From Agrococcus jejuensis (GTDB lineage Bacteria > Actinomycetota > Actinomycetes > Actinomycetales > Microbacteriaceae): DNA of 64,000 bases. Every line of letters begins with the position of its first letter. Position 1 is the first letter of the stretch. Shown one piece after another: positions 1 through 9,078 of this stretch. The stretch lies in NCBI RefSeq assembly GCF_900099705.1, contig NZ_LT629695.1, positions 248,001 to 312,000 of the forward strand. Direction: 5' to 3'. The notes beneath the pieces are model-generated. The model did not search any database. It saw nothing but the letters and a program-made list of their open reading frames with translations, and was not told the DNA's origin. The position numbers and the translations under genes were made by a program.

Positions 1-171
1 CGGGTCGGACAGCACGTCGTAGGCGTGCGTCACCGACTTGAAGCGCTCGGACGCCTCGTCCGACGGGTTCACGTCGGGATGCAGCTGCCTCGCGAGCTTG
101 CGGTAGGCACGCTTGATCTCGTCCTGGCTGGCCTCGCGGGGCACGCCCAGGACCTCGTAGTGATCGCTCAT
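1..171 (-). CDS. dnaJ: DnaJ chaperone, N-terminal J domain (partial)
   Basis: Only the first 57 codons lie in the window; the gene runs off the left edge. They form a J domain with the HPD motif (near residue 32) that stimulates DnaK ATPase, so this is the cytosolic Hsp40 co-chaperone. The start ATG overlaps the hrcA stop codon in an ATGA, so the two genes are translationally coupled and share the HrcA-controlled promoter upstream of hrcA. The hrcA-dnaJ order supports DnaJ over another J-domain protein, though the zinc-finger and C-terminal domains cannot be seen. Confidence 0.9.
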   Translation of the reverse strand, partial: MSDHYEVLGVPREASQDEIKRAYRKLARQLHPDVNPSDEASERFKSVTHAYDVLSDP

Positions 172-1193
172 CGCTCCTCGTCGTCGAGCAGCCGCGTCAG
201 GTACCGCGCGACGGCGCGGACGGCTGCCATGTTCGATGCGTAGTCCATGCGGGTGGGGCCGAGCACGCCGACGCGGCCAGCCTCGTGCCCGCCGGCGCCG
301 TAGGCGCCCGTCACGATCGACGTCTGCTCGAGCCCGTCGGCCATCTCGCGCCCGATGCGGGTCGCGACGGCCGTCGCCTCGGCATCCATCTCGCCGAACA
401 GGCGCAGCAGGGTCACCTGCTCCTCGATGGCCTCGAGCACCATCGTGACCGAGCCCGACAGGTCGGCGCCGCCGCGCACGAGGTGCGAGGCGCCGGCGAT
501 GACGAGGCGGTCGCCCGCCGTGGGCGCCAGCACGTCGCCGAGCACGACGACGAGCCGCGCGGTCGCGGTCGCGACGGCAGGCGATGCCGCGTCGACGACG
601 GTGCCGAGCGCCTCCTCGGCGTCGGTCGTGGGCTTGCCGGCGACGGCGACGTCGAGCGCGCGGCCGATGGCCTGCGCCGCCTCGGCGGCGATCTGCTGGC
701 CGGCGTCGACCATGCGCTGCTCGACGCGCCCCGAGTCGAGGATGACGACGAGCAGCAGGCGCGCCTCGGCGACCTGCACGACCTCGACGCGGCGCACGCG
801 CGCCTTCGCGACCGAGGGGTACTGCGCGAGCGCGACCTGGTTCGTGAGCTGCGACAGCAGGCGCACCGAGCGCGCCATGACGTCGTCGAGGTCGGCCGCC
901 TCGTCGAGGAAGCGTGCGATCGCCTGCCGCTGGGCGGGCGACAGCGGCTGCATGCCCTGCAGCCGGTCGACGAAGACGCGGTAGCCCTTGTCGGTCGGGA
1001 TGCGACCCGACGACGTGTGGGGCGCGACGATGAGCTCGGCCTCCTCGAGCTGCGCCATGTCGCCGCGGATCGTCGCGGCGCTCACCCCGAAGGAGTGGCG
1101 CTCGACGATCGACTTCGACCCGACGGGCTCGCTGGAGGCGACGTAGTCCTGCACGATCGCCCGCAGGACCTCGAGGCCGCGATCCGTGACCAT
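168..1193 (-). CDS. hrcA: Heat-inducible transcription repressor HrcA
   Basis: This 341-aa protein matches HrcA in length and layout: an N-terminal winged helix (about residues 1-80) with the family patterns [13 protein letters not shown] and [13 protein letters not shown], then the GAF-like regulatory region. HrcA represses heat-shock genes by binding CIRCE and needs GroE to stay folded. I chose the ATG at 1193 because a purine-rich GAGGGGG sits 5 nt upstream and the family start [14 protein letters not shown] follows; an ATG seven codons upstream falls inside the CIRCE. The gene is first in an hrcA-dnaJ operon and is probably autoregulated. Confidence 0.95.
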   Translation of the reverse strand: MVTDRGLEVLRAIVQDYVASSEPVGSKSIVERHSFGVSAATIRGDMAQLEEAELIVAPHTSSGRIPTDKGYRVFVDRLQGMQPLSPAQRQAIARFLDEAADLDDVMARSVRLLSQLTNQVALAQYPSVAKARVRRVEVVQVAEARLLLVVILDSGRVEQRMVDAGQQIAAEAAQAIGRALDVAVAGKPTTDAEEALGTVVDAASPAVATATARLVVVLGDVLAPTAGDRLVIAGASHLVRGGADLSGSVTMVLEAIEEQVTLLRLFGEMDAEATAVATRIGREMADGLEQTSIVTGAYGAGGHEAGRVGVLGPTRMDYASNMAAVRAVARYLTRLLDDEER

Positions 1194-1207
1194 CGTTCCC
1201 CCCTCGC

Positions 1208-1239
1208 CTGGCACTCGTCGTTCGTGACTGCCAATCGTA
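1208..1239 (-). promoter_or_regulatory. CIRCE operator overlapping the hrcA -10 element
   Basis: An inverted repeat with 9-nt arms (ctggcactc at 1208-1216, gactgccaa at 1226-1234) and a 9-nt spacer matches the CIRCE layout; the right arm differs from the mirror of the left at one base. On the minus strand a TACGAT box (1234-1239) abuts it, so the transcription start would fall inside the operator, 30-40 nt before the hrcA start codon. HrcA binding there would block initiation. Confidence 0.85.
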
Positions 1240-1346
1240 CCGCGCTCGACGGGGCTCGATCCGTCTCGACCATGGGTGCGTTCTCAGCCTCCTGCGAGCA
1301 TGATGGACGCAGCCAGTCCCGGCCCCCGTGATCGAGAGGTTCGACC

Positions 1347-2003
1347 ATGACCGACCCCAACGGCCCCGCGGCCACGCCGGACGAGCCGCAGGCTCCGCAG
1401 TTCGGCGCCCCCACCCCGGGCGCAGCCCCGGCGCCGGGCCAGCCCGCGCAGCCCTTCTCCAGCCCCGCACCGGCTCCCGGCTCCGTGCCGCCGGCGCCGC
1501 CCGCCTACGGCGCACCCGGCCAGCAGGTGCCGCCGCAGCAGCCGCCCGCCGCTCCCCCGTACGGTGCGCCCGGCCAGCAGGTGCCGCCGCAGCAGCCCTA
1601 CGGCGCTCCGCAGTACGGCGCCCCCGGCCAGCCGCAGTACGGCGCCCCGGCCGGCGCGCCCATGTCGCCGCAGGATGAGAAGCAGTGGGCGATGCTCGGC
1701 CACCTCGGCGGCATCCTCATGTGGCTCGGCCCGCTCATCGTCTTCCTCGTCTACAAGGACCGCAGCGCGTTCGTGCGGCAGGAGTCGAAGGAGGCGCTGA
1801 ACTTCCAGATCCTCATGACGATCGGGCTCGTGGGTCTGCTCGTCATCGGCACGATCACGAGCGTCATCGGCGTCGGCCTCATCCTGCTCGGCCTCGCCTG
1901 GGTGCCGTCGGTCATCGGCATCATCTTCGCGATCATCGGCGCCGTGCGCGTCAACGGCGGCGGCTCGTACCGCTACCCGTTCAACTGGCGCATCATCAAG
2001 TAG
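1347..2003 (+). CDS. DUF4870 membrane protein with proline-rich N terminus
   Basis: This 218-aa protein has a long low-complexity Pro/Ala/Gln/Gly/Tyr N terminus (about residues 1-110) with repeated [12 protein letters not shown] units. It is followed by a DUF4870/Tic20-like membrane domain with a short amphipathic MLGHLGG segment and about three hydrophobic helices (near 120-205). The [20 protein letters not shown] stretch between the first two helices is typical of DUF4870. A GAGAGG lies 7 nt before the ATG. The function of the family is unknown; the repeat tail suggests a flexible cytoplasmic, protein-binding region. It is transcribed away from hrcA and ends just before a terminator shared with hemW. 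Confidence 0.8.
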   Translation: MTDPNGPAATPDEPQAPQFGAPTPGAAPAPGQPAQPFSSPAPAPGSVPPAPPAYGAPGQQVPPQQPPAAPPYGAPGQQVPPQQPYGAPQYGAPGQPQYGAPAGAPMSPQDEKQWAMLGHLGGILMWLGPLIVFLVYKDRSAFVRQESKEALNFQILMTIGLVGLLVIGTITSVIGVGLILLGLAWVPSVIGIIFAIIGAVRVNGGGSYRYPFNWRIIK

Positions 2004-2020
2004 ACGCTGCCGGCGCGAGG

Positions 2021-2048
2021 CGAAGGGCACCCTGCGGGGTGCCCTTCG
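2021..2048. terminator. Bidirectional terminator hairpin between DUF4870 gene and hemW
   Basis: A perfect 12-bp stem (2021-2032 with 2037-2048) and a 4-nt loop lies between the stop codons of two convergent genes, immediately next to the hemW stop. It has no long T run, as is common in high-G+C actinobacteria. Confidence 0.8.
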
Positions 2049-3284
2049 TCATGTCGAGGCGGTGAGGCGGCGCACGACCGTGTCGGCGAGTAGCCGGCCG
2101 CGATCCGTCGGCACGACGCGACCACGCAGCGCCGAGGCGCCGTCGACGAGCCCCTCGGCGATGAGCCCGGCGACGGCCGCGCGGCCGTCGGCGTCGAGCG
2201 CCTCGATCGGCAGCCCGGCGCGGATGCGCGTCTCGAGCAGCACCCGCTCGACGCGGCGCGTGTCGTCGTCGAGCACCTCGCGCGCGAGCGCAGGCGACTC
2301 CCCCGCCGCGAGGCGCTGGGCGTAGGCCGCCGGATGCTTGACGTTCCACCAGCGCACGCCGCCGACGTGGCTGTGCGCGCCGGGCCCGATGCCCCACCAG
2401 TCGTGGCCGAGCCAGTACGACAGGTTGTGCCGCGACACGGCGCCGCCGCGCGCCCAGTTCGACACCTCGTACCAGTCGTAGCCCGCGGCGCCGAGCGACG
2501 CATCCGCAGCCTCGTACATCGCGGCGTGCAGGTCGTCGTCGACGGGTGCGATCTCGCCGCGGCGGATGCGACGGGCGAGGGCCGTGCCGTCCTCGACGAT
2601 GAGCGCGTAGGCCGACAGGTGGTCGACGTCGTACGACAGCGCGGCGTCGAGCGAGCGCTGCCAGTCGTCGAGCGACTCGCCCGGCGTGCCGTAGATGAGG
2701 TCGACGCTCACGTCGAGCCCCGCATCCTTCGCCCACTGCACCACGAGGGGCACGCGGGCGGGGTCGTGCGTGCGGTCGAGGGTCGCGAGCACGTGCGGCA
2801 CGGCCGACTGCATGCCGAAGCTCACGCGCGTGAAGCCGGCGTCGGCGAGCACGCGCAGGTCATCGGCGTCGACGGAGTCGGGATTCGCCTCCGTCGTCAC
2901 CTCGGTGCCCTCGGCGAGGCCCCACTCGTCGCGCACGGCCGCGAGCATGCGACCGAGGTCGCCAGGCGGCAGCAGCGTGGGCGTGCCACCGCCGACGAAC
3001 ACCGTCGAGAGGGGGCGCCGCACGGCGGCGTCGTGCGCGGCGAGGTCGTCGAGCACGCGGCCGGCGAGGCGCACCTCGGCGATCGCCTGGTCGGCGTAGT
3101 CCGCTTGCTTCGCGCCGCGCAGCTCGGTCGACGTGTACGTGTTGAAGTCGCAGTAGCCGCAGCGCACGCGGCAGAACGGCACGTGCAGGTACGCGCCGAA
3201 GCCGCGCTCCGCGGCACCCGGGGCGGCGGATGCGGGCAGCGCGCCGTCGACCGGCGCTGCGTCGCCGTCGGGCAGCTGCCCCAT
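2049..3284 (-). CDS. hemW: Radical SAM heme chaperone HemW
   Basis: This 411-aa protein has the radical SAM cluster motif CRVRCGYC (Cys38, Cys42, Cys45), the GGGTPTLL SAM-binding stretch, and the C-terminal HemW domain (HNLSYWLGHDWWGIGPGAHS). Such proteins are often annotated as oxygen-independent coproporphyrinogen III oxidase. HemW lacks that activity and instead delivers heme, for example to respiratory enzymes. The start overlaps the upstream DUF1990 stop by one base (TGATG), so the two are coupled. Its place between lepA and hrcA is conserved in actinobacteria. Confidence 0.9.
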   Translation of the reverse strand: MGQLPDGDAAPVDGALPASAAPGAAERGFGAYLHVPFCRVRCGYCDFNTYTSTELRGAKQADYADQAIAEVRLAGRVLDDLAAHDAAVRRPLSTVFVGGGTPTLLPPGDLGRMLAAVRDEWGLAEGTEVTTEANPDSVDADDLRVLADAGFTRVSFGMQSAVPHVLATLDRTHDPARVPLVVQWAKDAGLDVSVDLIYGTPGESLDDWQRSLDAALSYDVDHLSAYALIVEDGTALARRIRRGEIAPVDDDLHAAMYEAADASLGAAGYDWYEVSNWARGGAVSRHNLSYWLGHDWWGIGPGAHSHVGGVRWWNVKHPAAYAQRLAAGESPALAREVLDDDTRRVERVLLETRIRAGLPIEALDADGRAAVAGLIAEGLVDGASALRGRVVPTDRGRLLADTVVRRLTAST

Positions 3285-3919
3285 CAGTCGACGCGGATGC
3301 GGCGCAGCGCGTCGAGGTAGCGCGCGTGGTACTGCCGCTGGATGCGCTGCGTCACGGGACCGCCCAGCCTCGCCCACCACGCCTGCGGGCGCGAGAGCAC
3401 GCGCAGGTGGAAGAAGACGGAGTCGTCGTCGGCGAGCTCGACGAGCATCCGCTCCTCGCCCGCCTCCGGGTGGCCCTCGAGCGAGCCGAAGATCACGGCG
3501 TGCGTCGTCGCCTCGTCCTCGACCGCGATGACGCGGATGGGCGCGTGGATCTGCAGCAGACCCACGCGGATGCGCTGCATCGCGGAGTCGCCGGGCTGCA
3601 GGAACGGCTCGCCGTCGGCCGCGAACACCTGCTGCGCCTCGGTCGACGCCGCCCGTGCCGGATCCTTGCCCTCGAACCCGACGGGCCGGTACGTCGACTG
3701 GTCGACGGTCGGCTGCACGTCGACCTCGATGCCGCTGAGACGCTGCACGCGCCACGTGCGCAGGCCTGCGACGGCCGCGTCGTAGCGGGCGCGACCGTGG
3801 CCGATGCGCGAGCGCTTCGAGACGAGCTCGTAGCCCTTCGGCGGGAACCGGTCGAAGTCGAAGTGCGCGGTCGCCCCGATGATGCCGTAGTTCGCCGGCC
3901 TCCCGGCAAGATCCTGCAC
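3284..3919 (-). CDS. DUF1990 family protein
   Basis: This 211-aa soluble protein has the DUF1990 pattern: an N-terminal NYGIIGATA motif, a FPPKGYE segment, and a C-terminal SVFFHLRVLSRPQAWWARLG region ending in YLDALRRI. The family fold is related to START/SRPBCC-like hydrophobic pockets and its function is unknown. A GTG start at 3919 fits best because GGGAG stands 8 nt upstream and it leads directly into the conserved N terminus. A TATCCT box on the minus strand near 3976 may be its -10. It is coupled to hemW by a one-base overlap. Confidence 0.75.
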   Translation of the reverse strand: MQDLAGRPANYGIIGATAHFDFDRFPPKGYELVSKRSRIGHGRARYDAAVAGLRTWRVQRLSGIEVDVQPTVDQSTYRPVGFEGKDPARAASTEAQQVFAADGEPFLQPGDSAMQRIRVGLLQIHAPIRVIAVEDEATTHAVIFGSLEGHPEAGEERMLVELADDDSVFFHLRVLSRPQAWWARLGGPVTQRIQRQYHARYLDALRRIRVD

Positions 3920-4054
3920 TCCGCTGCTCCCACGTCGACTCGCGGCGCACCCGGGTTCGGATGGCCTCAGCGAGGATAGCGCGGCGGCGGCGCTCTCGGC
4001 ATCCGTGGGGCTGCTCGTCAGGCTCGGCGGCGACGCGTCCGACAGGATGCGACG

Positions 4055-5335
4055 GTGCCCCTCCGCATCCGCGCGCTCGCCGCCGCCGCCCTCCTCGTCT
4101 CGCTCACGGCATGCGCCACGACGACTCCGCAGCCGTCGCCCACGGCCTCGAGCACGCCGTCGGCGTCCGCCGAGGCGTGCGCGACGAGCCCCGAGGCGGC
4201 GCCCGGCGACCCCGCCGCGCTCGTGACGCCACGCGCGCTCTGCGACGACGACGGCGAGGCGTGGGCGCGCACCTCGATGCCGGGATCGCTGCCGCTCTTC
4301 GCCGCCGAGGGCAGCGACGCCCCCGCGTGCGCTGCGCTCGGCGGGTCGTTCTCGGTCTCGCTGCTCGACGTCGAGCGCCTGCTGCACGCCCTGAGCGCCG
4401 AGTCGCTCGACGACGCAGGGCTGCCGCTGCTCGGCGGCGCGACCGTGCAGGCTGCGGTGCTCGACGTGCCCGACCACGCCGCGCACGTCGAGGCGGCGCT
4501 CGACGGCATGAGCGCTGCGTGCGCGGGCTCGACGGGTGCCGCGGGCCTCATCGCGGCAGCCGACCAGGACGGCTGGCGCGGCGTGACGGTGACCGCCGAC
4601 GACGGCACGATCCAGCGCGTCCACTGGCTCGCAGGCGACGCGACGCTCGCGATCGTCGCGACCGACGACGACCTGCAGCCCGCATCCCTCGCCACGGTGC
4701 TGCGTGTGCAGCGCGCGCTGCTCGAGGACCCGCCTGCCGCGGACCCGTGGCCGGCGGACTGCGCCGCGAGCCTCCCGTGGGCCGAGGGCGAGCCGCACCT
4801 CGCCGCCGACCCCGCCTCGCTGTGCGCTGCCGACGGCGGACCCTGGATCGTCGCGCCGAACGCGATCGTCGAGCGCGTGTCCGGCGCGCGCGACGGCACC
4901 TGCCGGGCCGACTCGACGACGAGCAGCGCCGTGAGCGCCGAGCTGCTCGTCGCGCTCCTCGACGACACGTCGACCGTGCGGCTCGGTGACCGCCCCGCGT
5001 ACGGCGGCACCGTCGTCGTCGCCGTGCTCGACGACGCCGCAGCCGCCGACGCCGCGGCGGTGGCGTTCGACGCCGGGCTCGCGTGCGTCGGCACGACGCT
5101 CGAGTCGGGCGTCGCGTGGGACCAGTCCGTCGCGGCCGTGCCCACCGTCGACGGCTGGACGTCGCTCGCGATCACCGAGAGGCCGCGCGCCGACGGGTAC
5201 CCGGAAGGCACCGCGGTCGTGCAGCACTGGGCCGTGATCGACGGCGCCTTCGTGCTCGTGCAGGTGCCCGCCGACCTCGACGCCGCAGCGACGCAGACGC
5301 TGCTCGACGTGCAGCGCGAGCGCCTGAGCGCCTGA
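4055..5335 (+). CDS. Secreted lipoprotein of unknown function, two similar halves
   Basis: The 426-aa product begins with a lipoprotein signal peptide ending in the lipobox LTAC (Cys near residue 21), then a Thr/Ser/Pro linker, so it should be anchored outside the membrane. The rest is acidic and Ala/Asp-rich with many cysteines. It appears to contain two repeats: each half carries a D-P-A-x-L-(V/C) segment, a cysteine-containing block and a TVxxAVLD-type strand (near residues 130 and 310). I do not recognise a family. The start is a GTG with CAGGAT 6 nt upstream, so the mRNA may be leaderless. It converges on lepA. Confidence 0.7.
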   Translation: MPLRIRALAAAALLVSLTACATTTPQPSPTASSTPSASAEACATSPEAAPGDPAALVTPRALCDDDGEAWARTSMPGSLPLFAAEGSDAPACAALGGSFSVSLLDVERLLHALSAESLDDAGLPLLGGATVQAAVLDVPDHAAHVEAALDGMSAACAGSTGAAGLIAAADQDGWRGVTVTADDGTIQRVHWLAGDATLAIVATDDDLQPASLATVLRVQRALLEDPPAADPWPADCAASLPWAEGEPHLAADPASLCAADGGPWIVAPNAIVERVSGARDGTCRADSTTSSAVSAELLVALLDDTSTVRLGDRPAYGGTVVVAVLDDAAAADAAAVAFDAGLACVGTTLESGVAWDQSVAAVPTVDGWTSLAITERPRADGYPEGTAVVQHWAVIDGAFVLVQVPADLDAAATQTLLDVQRERLSA

Positions 5336-5339
5336 CGCT

Positions 5340-5358
5340 CGCGCGCCCGGGGCGCGCG
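5340..5358. terminator. GC hairpin between lipoprotein gene and lepA
   Basis: An 8-bp perfect stem (5340-5347 with 5351-5358) and a 3-nt loop lies in the 30-bp gap between two convergent stop codons. It is a likely bidirectional terminator, though it lacks a T tract. Confidence 0.5.
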
Positions 5359-5365
5359 TCGAGGG

Positions 5366-7207
5366 CTACGACTCCTTGCGCTCGCCCGTCGAGAGCGCGG
5401 CGATGAACGCCTCCTGGGGGACCTCGACGCGACCGACCATCTTCATGCGCTTCTTGCCCTCCTTCTGCTTCTCGAGGAGCTTGCGCTTGCGGGTGATGTC
5501 GCCGCCGTAGCACTTCGCGAGCACGTCCTTGCGGATGGCTCGGATCGTCTCGCGCGCGATGATGCGCGCGCCGATCGCCGCCTGGATCGGCACCTCGAAC
5601 TGCTGCCGCGGGATGAGCTCGCGCAGCTTGCCCGCCATGAGCGTGCCGTACGCGTACGCCTTCTCGCGGTGCACGATCGCGCTGAACGCGTCGACCTGCT
5701 CGCCCTGCAGCAGGATGTCGACCTTCACGAGGTCGGCCTCCTGCGTGCCGTCGACCTCGTAGTCGAGAGATGCGTAGCCCTGCGTGCGCGACTTCAGCTG
5801 GTCGAAGAAGTCGAAGACGATCTCGCCCAGCGGCAGGCGGTAGCGCAGCTCGACGCGGTCCTCCGACAGGTACTCCATGCCCTGCAGCGTGCCGCGACGC
5901 GTCTGGCACAGGTCCATGATCGTGCCGACGTAGTCCTTGGGCGCGAGCACCGTCGCGTTCACGACGGGCTCGACGACGCCGTCGATCTTGCCCTCGGGGA
6001 ACTCCGACGGGTTCGTGACGATCACCGACTGCTTCGCCTCCGTGCGCACCTCGTAGACGACGCTCGGCGCCGTCGCGATGAGGTCGAGGCCGAACTCGCG
6101 CTGCAGACGCTCGGAGATGATCTCGAGGTGCAGGAGGCCGAGGAAGCCGACGCGGAAGCCGAATCCGAGCGCGACCGACGTCTCGGGCTCGTACACGAGC
6201 GCCGCATCCGAGAGCTTCAGCTTGTCGAGCGCCTCGCGCAGGTCGGGGTAGTCGGAGCCGTCGATCGGGTACAGGCCCGAGAACACCATGGGCTTGGGGT
6301 CGGCGTAGCCCTGCAGCGCCTCGGTCGCCGGCTTGCGCGACGTCGTGACCGTGTCGCCGACCTTCGACTGGCGCACGTCCTTCACGCCCGTGATGAGGTA
6401 GCCGACCTCGCCGACCGACAGGCCCTTCGACGCGATGGGCTCGGGGCTCGAGACGCCGATCTCGAGCAGCTCGTGCGTCGAGCCCGTCGACATCATCTGG
6501 ATCTTCTCGCGCGGGCTCAGCGTGCCGTCGACCATGCGGACGTACGTGACGACGCCGCGGTACGAGTCGTAGACGGAGTCGAAGATCATCGCGCGGGCGG
6601 GTGCATCCACCTCGCCCTTCGGCGCGGGGATCGTGCCGACGACGCGGTCGAGCAGGGCCTCGACGCCCTCGCCCGTCTTGCCGGAGACGCGCAGCACGTC
6701 GGCGGGGTCGCCGCCGATGAGGCCAGCGATCTCGGCCGCGTACTTCTCGGGGTCGGCCGCGGGCAGGTCGATCTTGTTGAGCACGGGGATGATCTCGAGG
6801 TCGTTCGACATCGCGAGGTACAGGTTCGCGAGCGTCTGGGCCTCGATGCCCTGCGCGGCGTCGACGAGCAGGATCGCGCCCTCGCACGCGGCGAGCGAAC
6901 GCGACACCTCGTACGTGAAGTCCACGTGACCGGGGGTGTCGATCATGTTGAGCGCGAAGGTCTCGCCGTCGACGTCCCACGGCATGCGCACGGCCTGCGA
7001 CTTGATCGTGATGCCGCGCTCGCGCTCGATGTCCATGCGGTCGAGGTACTGCGCCCGCATGGCACGCGCGTCGACGACGCCCGTCAGCTGCAGCATGCGG
7101 TCGGCGAGCGTCGACTTGCCGTGGTCGATGTGCGCGATGATGCAGAAGTTGCGGATGCGCTCGGGCGCGGTCGAGGCGGGCTCGAGGGCGGTGGACGAGC
7201 GGGGCAC
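5366..7207 (-). CDS. lepA: Elongation factor 4 (LepA)
   Basis: This 613-aa ribosome-bound GTPase has the P loop AHIDHGKST, the G3 motif DTPGH, the G4 motif NKID, EF-G-like domains II, III and V, and the LepA-specific C-terminal domain ending in a lysine-rich [16 protein letters not shown]. LepA back-translocates or remodels stalled ribosomes. The GTG at 7207 gives the usual actinobacterial length and has AGGAG 4 nt upstream; an in-frame ATG at 7246 would add 13 residues. It lies in the conserved rpsT-lepA-hemW block. Confidence 0.93.
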   Translation of the reverse strand: MPRSSTALEPASTAPERIRNFCIIAHIDHGKSTLADRMLQLTGVVDARAMRAQYLDRMDIERERGITIKSQAVRMPWDVDGETFALNMIDTPGHVDFTYEVSRSLAACEGAILLVDAAQGIEAQTLANLYLAMSNDLEIIPVLNKIDLPAADPEKYAAEIAGLIGGDPADVLRVSGKTGEGVEALLDRVVGTIPAPKGEVDAPARAMIFDSVYDSYRGVVTYVRMVDGTLSPREKIQMMSTGSTHELLEIGVSSPEPIASKGLSVGEVGYLITGVKDVRQSKVGDTVTTSRKPATEALQGYADPKPMVFSGLYPIDGSDYPDLREALDKLKLSDAALVYEPETSVALGFGFRVGFLGLLHLEIISERLQREFGLDLIATAPSVVYEVRTEAKQSVIVTNPSEFPEGKIDGVVEPVVNATVLAPKDYVGTIMDLCQTRRGTLQGMEYLSEDRVELRYRLPLGEIVFDFFDQLKSRTQGYASLDYEVDGTQEADLVKVDILLQGEQVDAFSAIVHREKAYAYGTLMAGKLRELIPRQQFEVPIQAAIGARIIARETIRAIRKDVLAKCYGGDITRKRKLLEKQKEGKKRMKMVGRVEVPQEAFIAALSTGERKES

Positions 7208-7301
7208 GGTGCTCCTGGGGATCACGGGACGAAGCGGACCCTCCATCCTCTCACGCCCCGCGCCCTCGCTCGTGAGGTCGGACGCGCTGCCGCGTGCGCG
7301 G

Positions 7302-7832
7302 TCAGCCCGCGGGGACGAGGCCCACGGCGCCCGACACGGTGCCGGTCGACGCGACCGAGATCGCGACAGGGCCGGGGATCTCGACGGGCGACGACTCCGT
7401 GGCGGCCGGGGCGCTCGTGCCCGGCTCCGCCTCCTGCGCGCACGTCGACGTGCCGGTCGCGACCTCGGCGCCCGACGCCGCATCCGTGAGCGTCCACTCG
7501 ACGCCCGAGCCGTCGACGCTCGCGCACGAGAAGCGCACGACGTGGCTGCCCGCCGGCGCCTCCAGGGTGTAGTCGTGCGTCGCGGGCTGCCCCTCGGGCA
7601 GGGTCGCGTAGAACGCGAAGTACGCGACGGGATCGACCGACTGGATCTCGGTGAGGTACGGGTCGAGCTGCTCCTCGTCGGTCGACGGCGACGGCGTGGG
7701 CGTCTCGCTCGGCGCGGCGCTCGTGGGCGGCGCGCTCGACGCGGGCGCGTCGTCGTCGGCGGCGGATGCGCAGCCGGCGAGCGCGAGGGCGGCGACGGCG
7801 GCGAGCACGGGGGCGACGGAGGCGATGCGCAT
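7302..7832 (-). CDS. Small secreted lipoprotein, unknown function
   Basis: The 176-aa product has a lipoprotein signal peptide with lipobox LAGC, a Ser/Thr/Pro spacer, and a C-terminal beta-rich domain with two cysteines that could form a disulfide (near residues 105 and 131). No family is recognised. The ATG at 7832 is 6 nt from a TACCGT -10 box, so it is probably leaderless. It lies between lepA and a divergent membrane protein gene; nothing links it to translation. Confidence 0.65.
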   Translation of the reverse strand: MRIASVAPVLAAVAALALAGCASAADDDAPASSAPPTSAAPSETPTPSPSTDEEQLDPYLTEIQSVDPVAYFAFYATLPEGQPATHDYTLEAPAGSHVVRFSCASVDGSGVEWTLTDAASGAEVATGTSTCAQEAEPGTSAPAATESSPVEIPGPVAISVASTGTVSGAVGLVPAG

Positions 7833-7838
7833 GCCTCG

Positions 7839-7844
7839 ACGGTA
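7839..7844 (-). promoter_or_regulatory. Leaderless -10 box (TACCGT) of the 7302-7832 gene
   Basis: On the minus strand TACCGT is followed by 6 nt and then the ATG, the TANNNT-N6/7-start layout of leaderless actinobacterial genes. Confidence 0.55.
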
Positions 7845-7916
7845 TCGGCGGTGCCCATGCGCGCGGGATGCGCGCGGAGTGCGGCCGACGTCCAGGTCGG
7901 ATCGCTCGCGCTCTCG

Positions 7917-7922
7917 TAGCGT
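7917..7922 (+). promoter_or_regulatory. Leaderless -10 box (TAGCGT) of the 7929-8561 gene
   Basis: TAGCGT is followed by 6 nt and then the GTG start, with no Shine-Dalgarno, so the mRNA probably begins at or near the start codon. Confidence 0.6.
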
Positions 7923-7928
7923 CGAGTC

Positions 7929-8561
7929 GTGCACCCCGCCCCACCCCCGGTCGCGACCGCCCGCGTCGTGCCCGGATGGCAGATCGGCATGATCTGGTTC
8001 GCACTCGTGCTCTCGGTGCTGCTCATCGTCGGCCCCATCCCGTTCCTGCCGCTGCCCGACGGCCTGCTCGGGCTCACGCTCATGGCGCTCGGCACGCTCC
8101 TGACCGCGCTGATGGTGCCGATCGCGCGCGGGCTCGTCGTCGAGCTGCGGCTCGAGCCGCACCGCATCGTCGCGCGCCGGATGCTCGGCGCACCGGTCGT
8201 CGTCGCGAGGCACGACGTGCGCGACGTCGTCGTCGCCTCGTCGTTCATGCAGCCGCGTCGCTACGGCGGACCCCTCGAGTCGATGCGCGTCATGCTCGTG
8301 GGCCACGAGGGCCGCACCCTCGTGGCGGCGACGTGGTCGACGCTGCGCTTCGACCCGCCCGCGTTCTTCGCACCGTGGGGCATGCGCCCGTTCCTGCTGC
8401 CCGAGCCGATGTACGCGCCCGAGCTCGAGCGCCGCGTGCCCGGCGGCACGAGCAGGCTCGAGCGGCTCGGCCCCGCCATGATGATCGTCATCCTCGTGCT
8501 GCTCGCGATCGAGGCCGTCGTCGCCGGGGTCGTGCTGCTCCTGGCGCAGGTGCTGCGATGA
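7929..8561 (+). CDS. Unknown membrane protein, three TM helices
   Basis: This 210-aa protein has two N-terminal TM helices (about residues 18-40 and 46-68), a soluble middle region resembling a PH-like domain (70-165), and a C-terminal TM helix (about 180-205). The helix-helix-domain-helix layout resembles bacterial PH-domain membrane proteins, but I cannot assign a family with confidence. Start is a GTG with a leaderless-type promoter. Its end is about 190 nt before rpsT. Confidence 0.65.
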   Translation: MHPAPPPVATARVVPGWQIGMIWFALVLSVLLIVGPIPFLPLPDGLLGLTLMALGTLLTALMVPIARGLVVELRLEPHRIVARRMLGAPVVVARHDVRDVVVASSFMQPRRYGGPLESMRVMLVGHEGRTLVAATWSTLRFDPPAFFAPWGMRPFLLPEPMYAPELERRVPGGTSRLERLGPAMMIVILVLLAIEAVVAGVVLLLAQVLR

Positions 8562-8595
8562 GGGTGTCGTGGTGAACGACGCGCCCCCGCCTGCG

Positions 8596-8625
8596 TTGGC
8601 GCACCATCCGCGACCCTGGTAAAGT
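8596..8625 (+). promoter_or_regulatory. Promoter of rpsT
   Basis: TTGGCG (8596-8601), an 18-nt spacer and TAAAGT (8620-8625) form a sigma70-type promoter in the gap before rpsT. The transcript would begin near 8632 and carry a leader of about 115 nt, long for this window and a possible site of S20 autogenous control. Confidence 0.6.
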
Positions 8626-8748
8626 CCTCTGTTGGCTTCCATGCGTCGCGCCCTCTTCGCGATCGCGTGTCCGGGGCCACGAGCCGAGCCGAGTCCCACA
8701 CTCGCGAGGCCGCCAGCCCCACAGGCAATCACGACCGAAGGAATCACC

Positions 8749-9009
8749 ATGGCGAACATCAAGTCGCAGATCAAGCGCATCCTCACCAACGAGAAGGCGA
8801 CGCAGCGCAACCGCGCCGTCAAGAGCGAGCTCCGCACGCACGTGCGCGCCACGAAGGCTGCGATCACGGCCGGCGACAAGGCCGCTGCCGAGACCGCCCT
8901 CAAGCAGGCGACGCGCAAGCTCGACAAGGCCGTCTCGAAGGGCGTCATCCACGAGAACCAGGCCGCGAACCGCAAGTCGTCGCTCGCGAAGCAGGTCGCC
9001 GCGCTCTGA
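8749..9009 (+). CDS. rpsT: 30S ribosomal protein S20
   Basis: This 86-residue basic protein is full length for S20, which binds the 5' domain of 16S rRNA early in 30S assembly. It begins [11 protein letters not shown] with the conserved N-K-x-x-x-x-R-N-R-x-x-K-S pattern and ends in an Ala/Lys-rich helix. GAAGGA lies 6 nt before the ATG. It is transcribed against holA on one side and lepA on the other, the usual arrangement in this phylum. Terminator hairpin follows. Confidence 0.97.
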   Translation: MANIKSQIKRILTNEKATQRNRAVKSELRTHVRATKAAITAGDKAAAETALKQATRKLDKAVSKGVIHENQAANRKSSLAKQVAAL

Positions 9010-9029
9010 TCGAGCACGCACCGAACGCG

Positions 9030-9055
9030 AGGGCCCGTCCGCGAGGACGGGCCCT
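9030..9055. terminator. Terminator hairpin between rpsT and holA
   Basis: An 11-bp perfect stem around a 4-nt loop (arms 9030-9040 and 9045-9055) sits between the convergent rpsT and holA stop codons and can serve both. Confidence 0.8.
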
Positions 9056-9078
9056 TCGTCGTTCTCGGTGCCGAGCGG

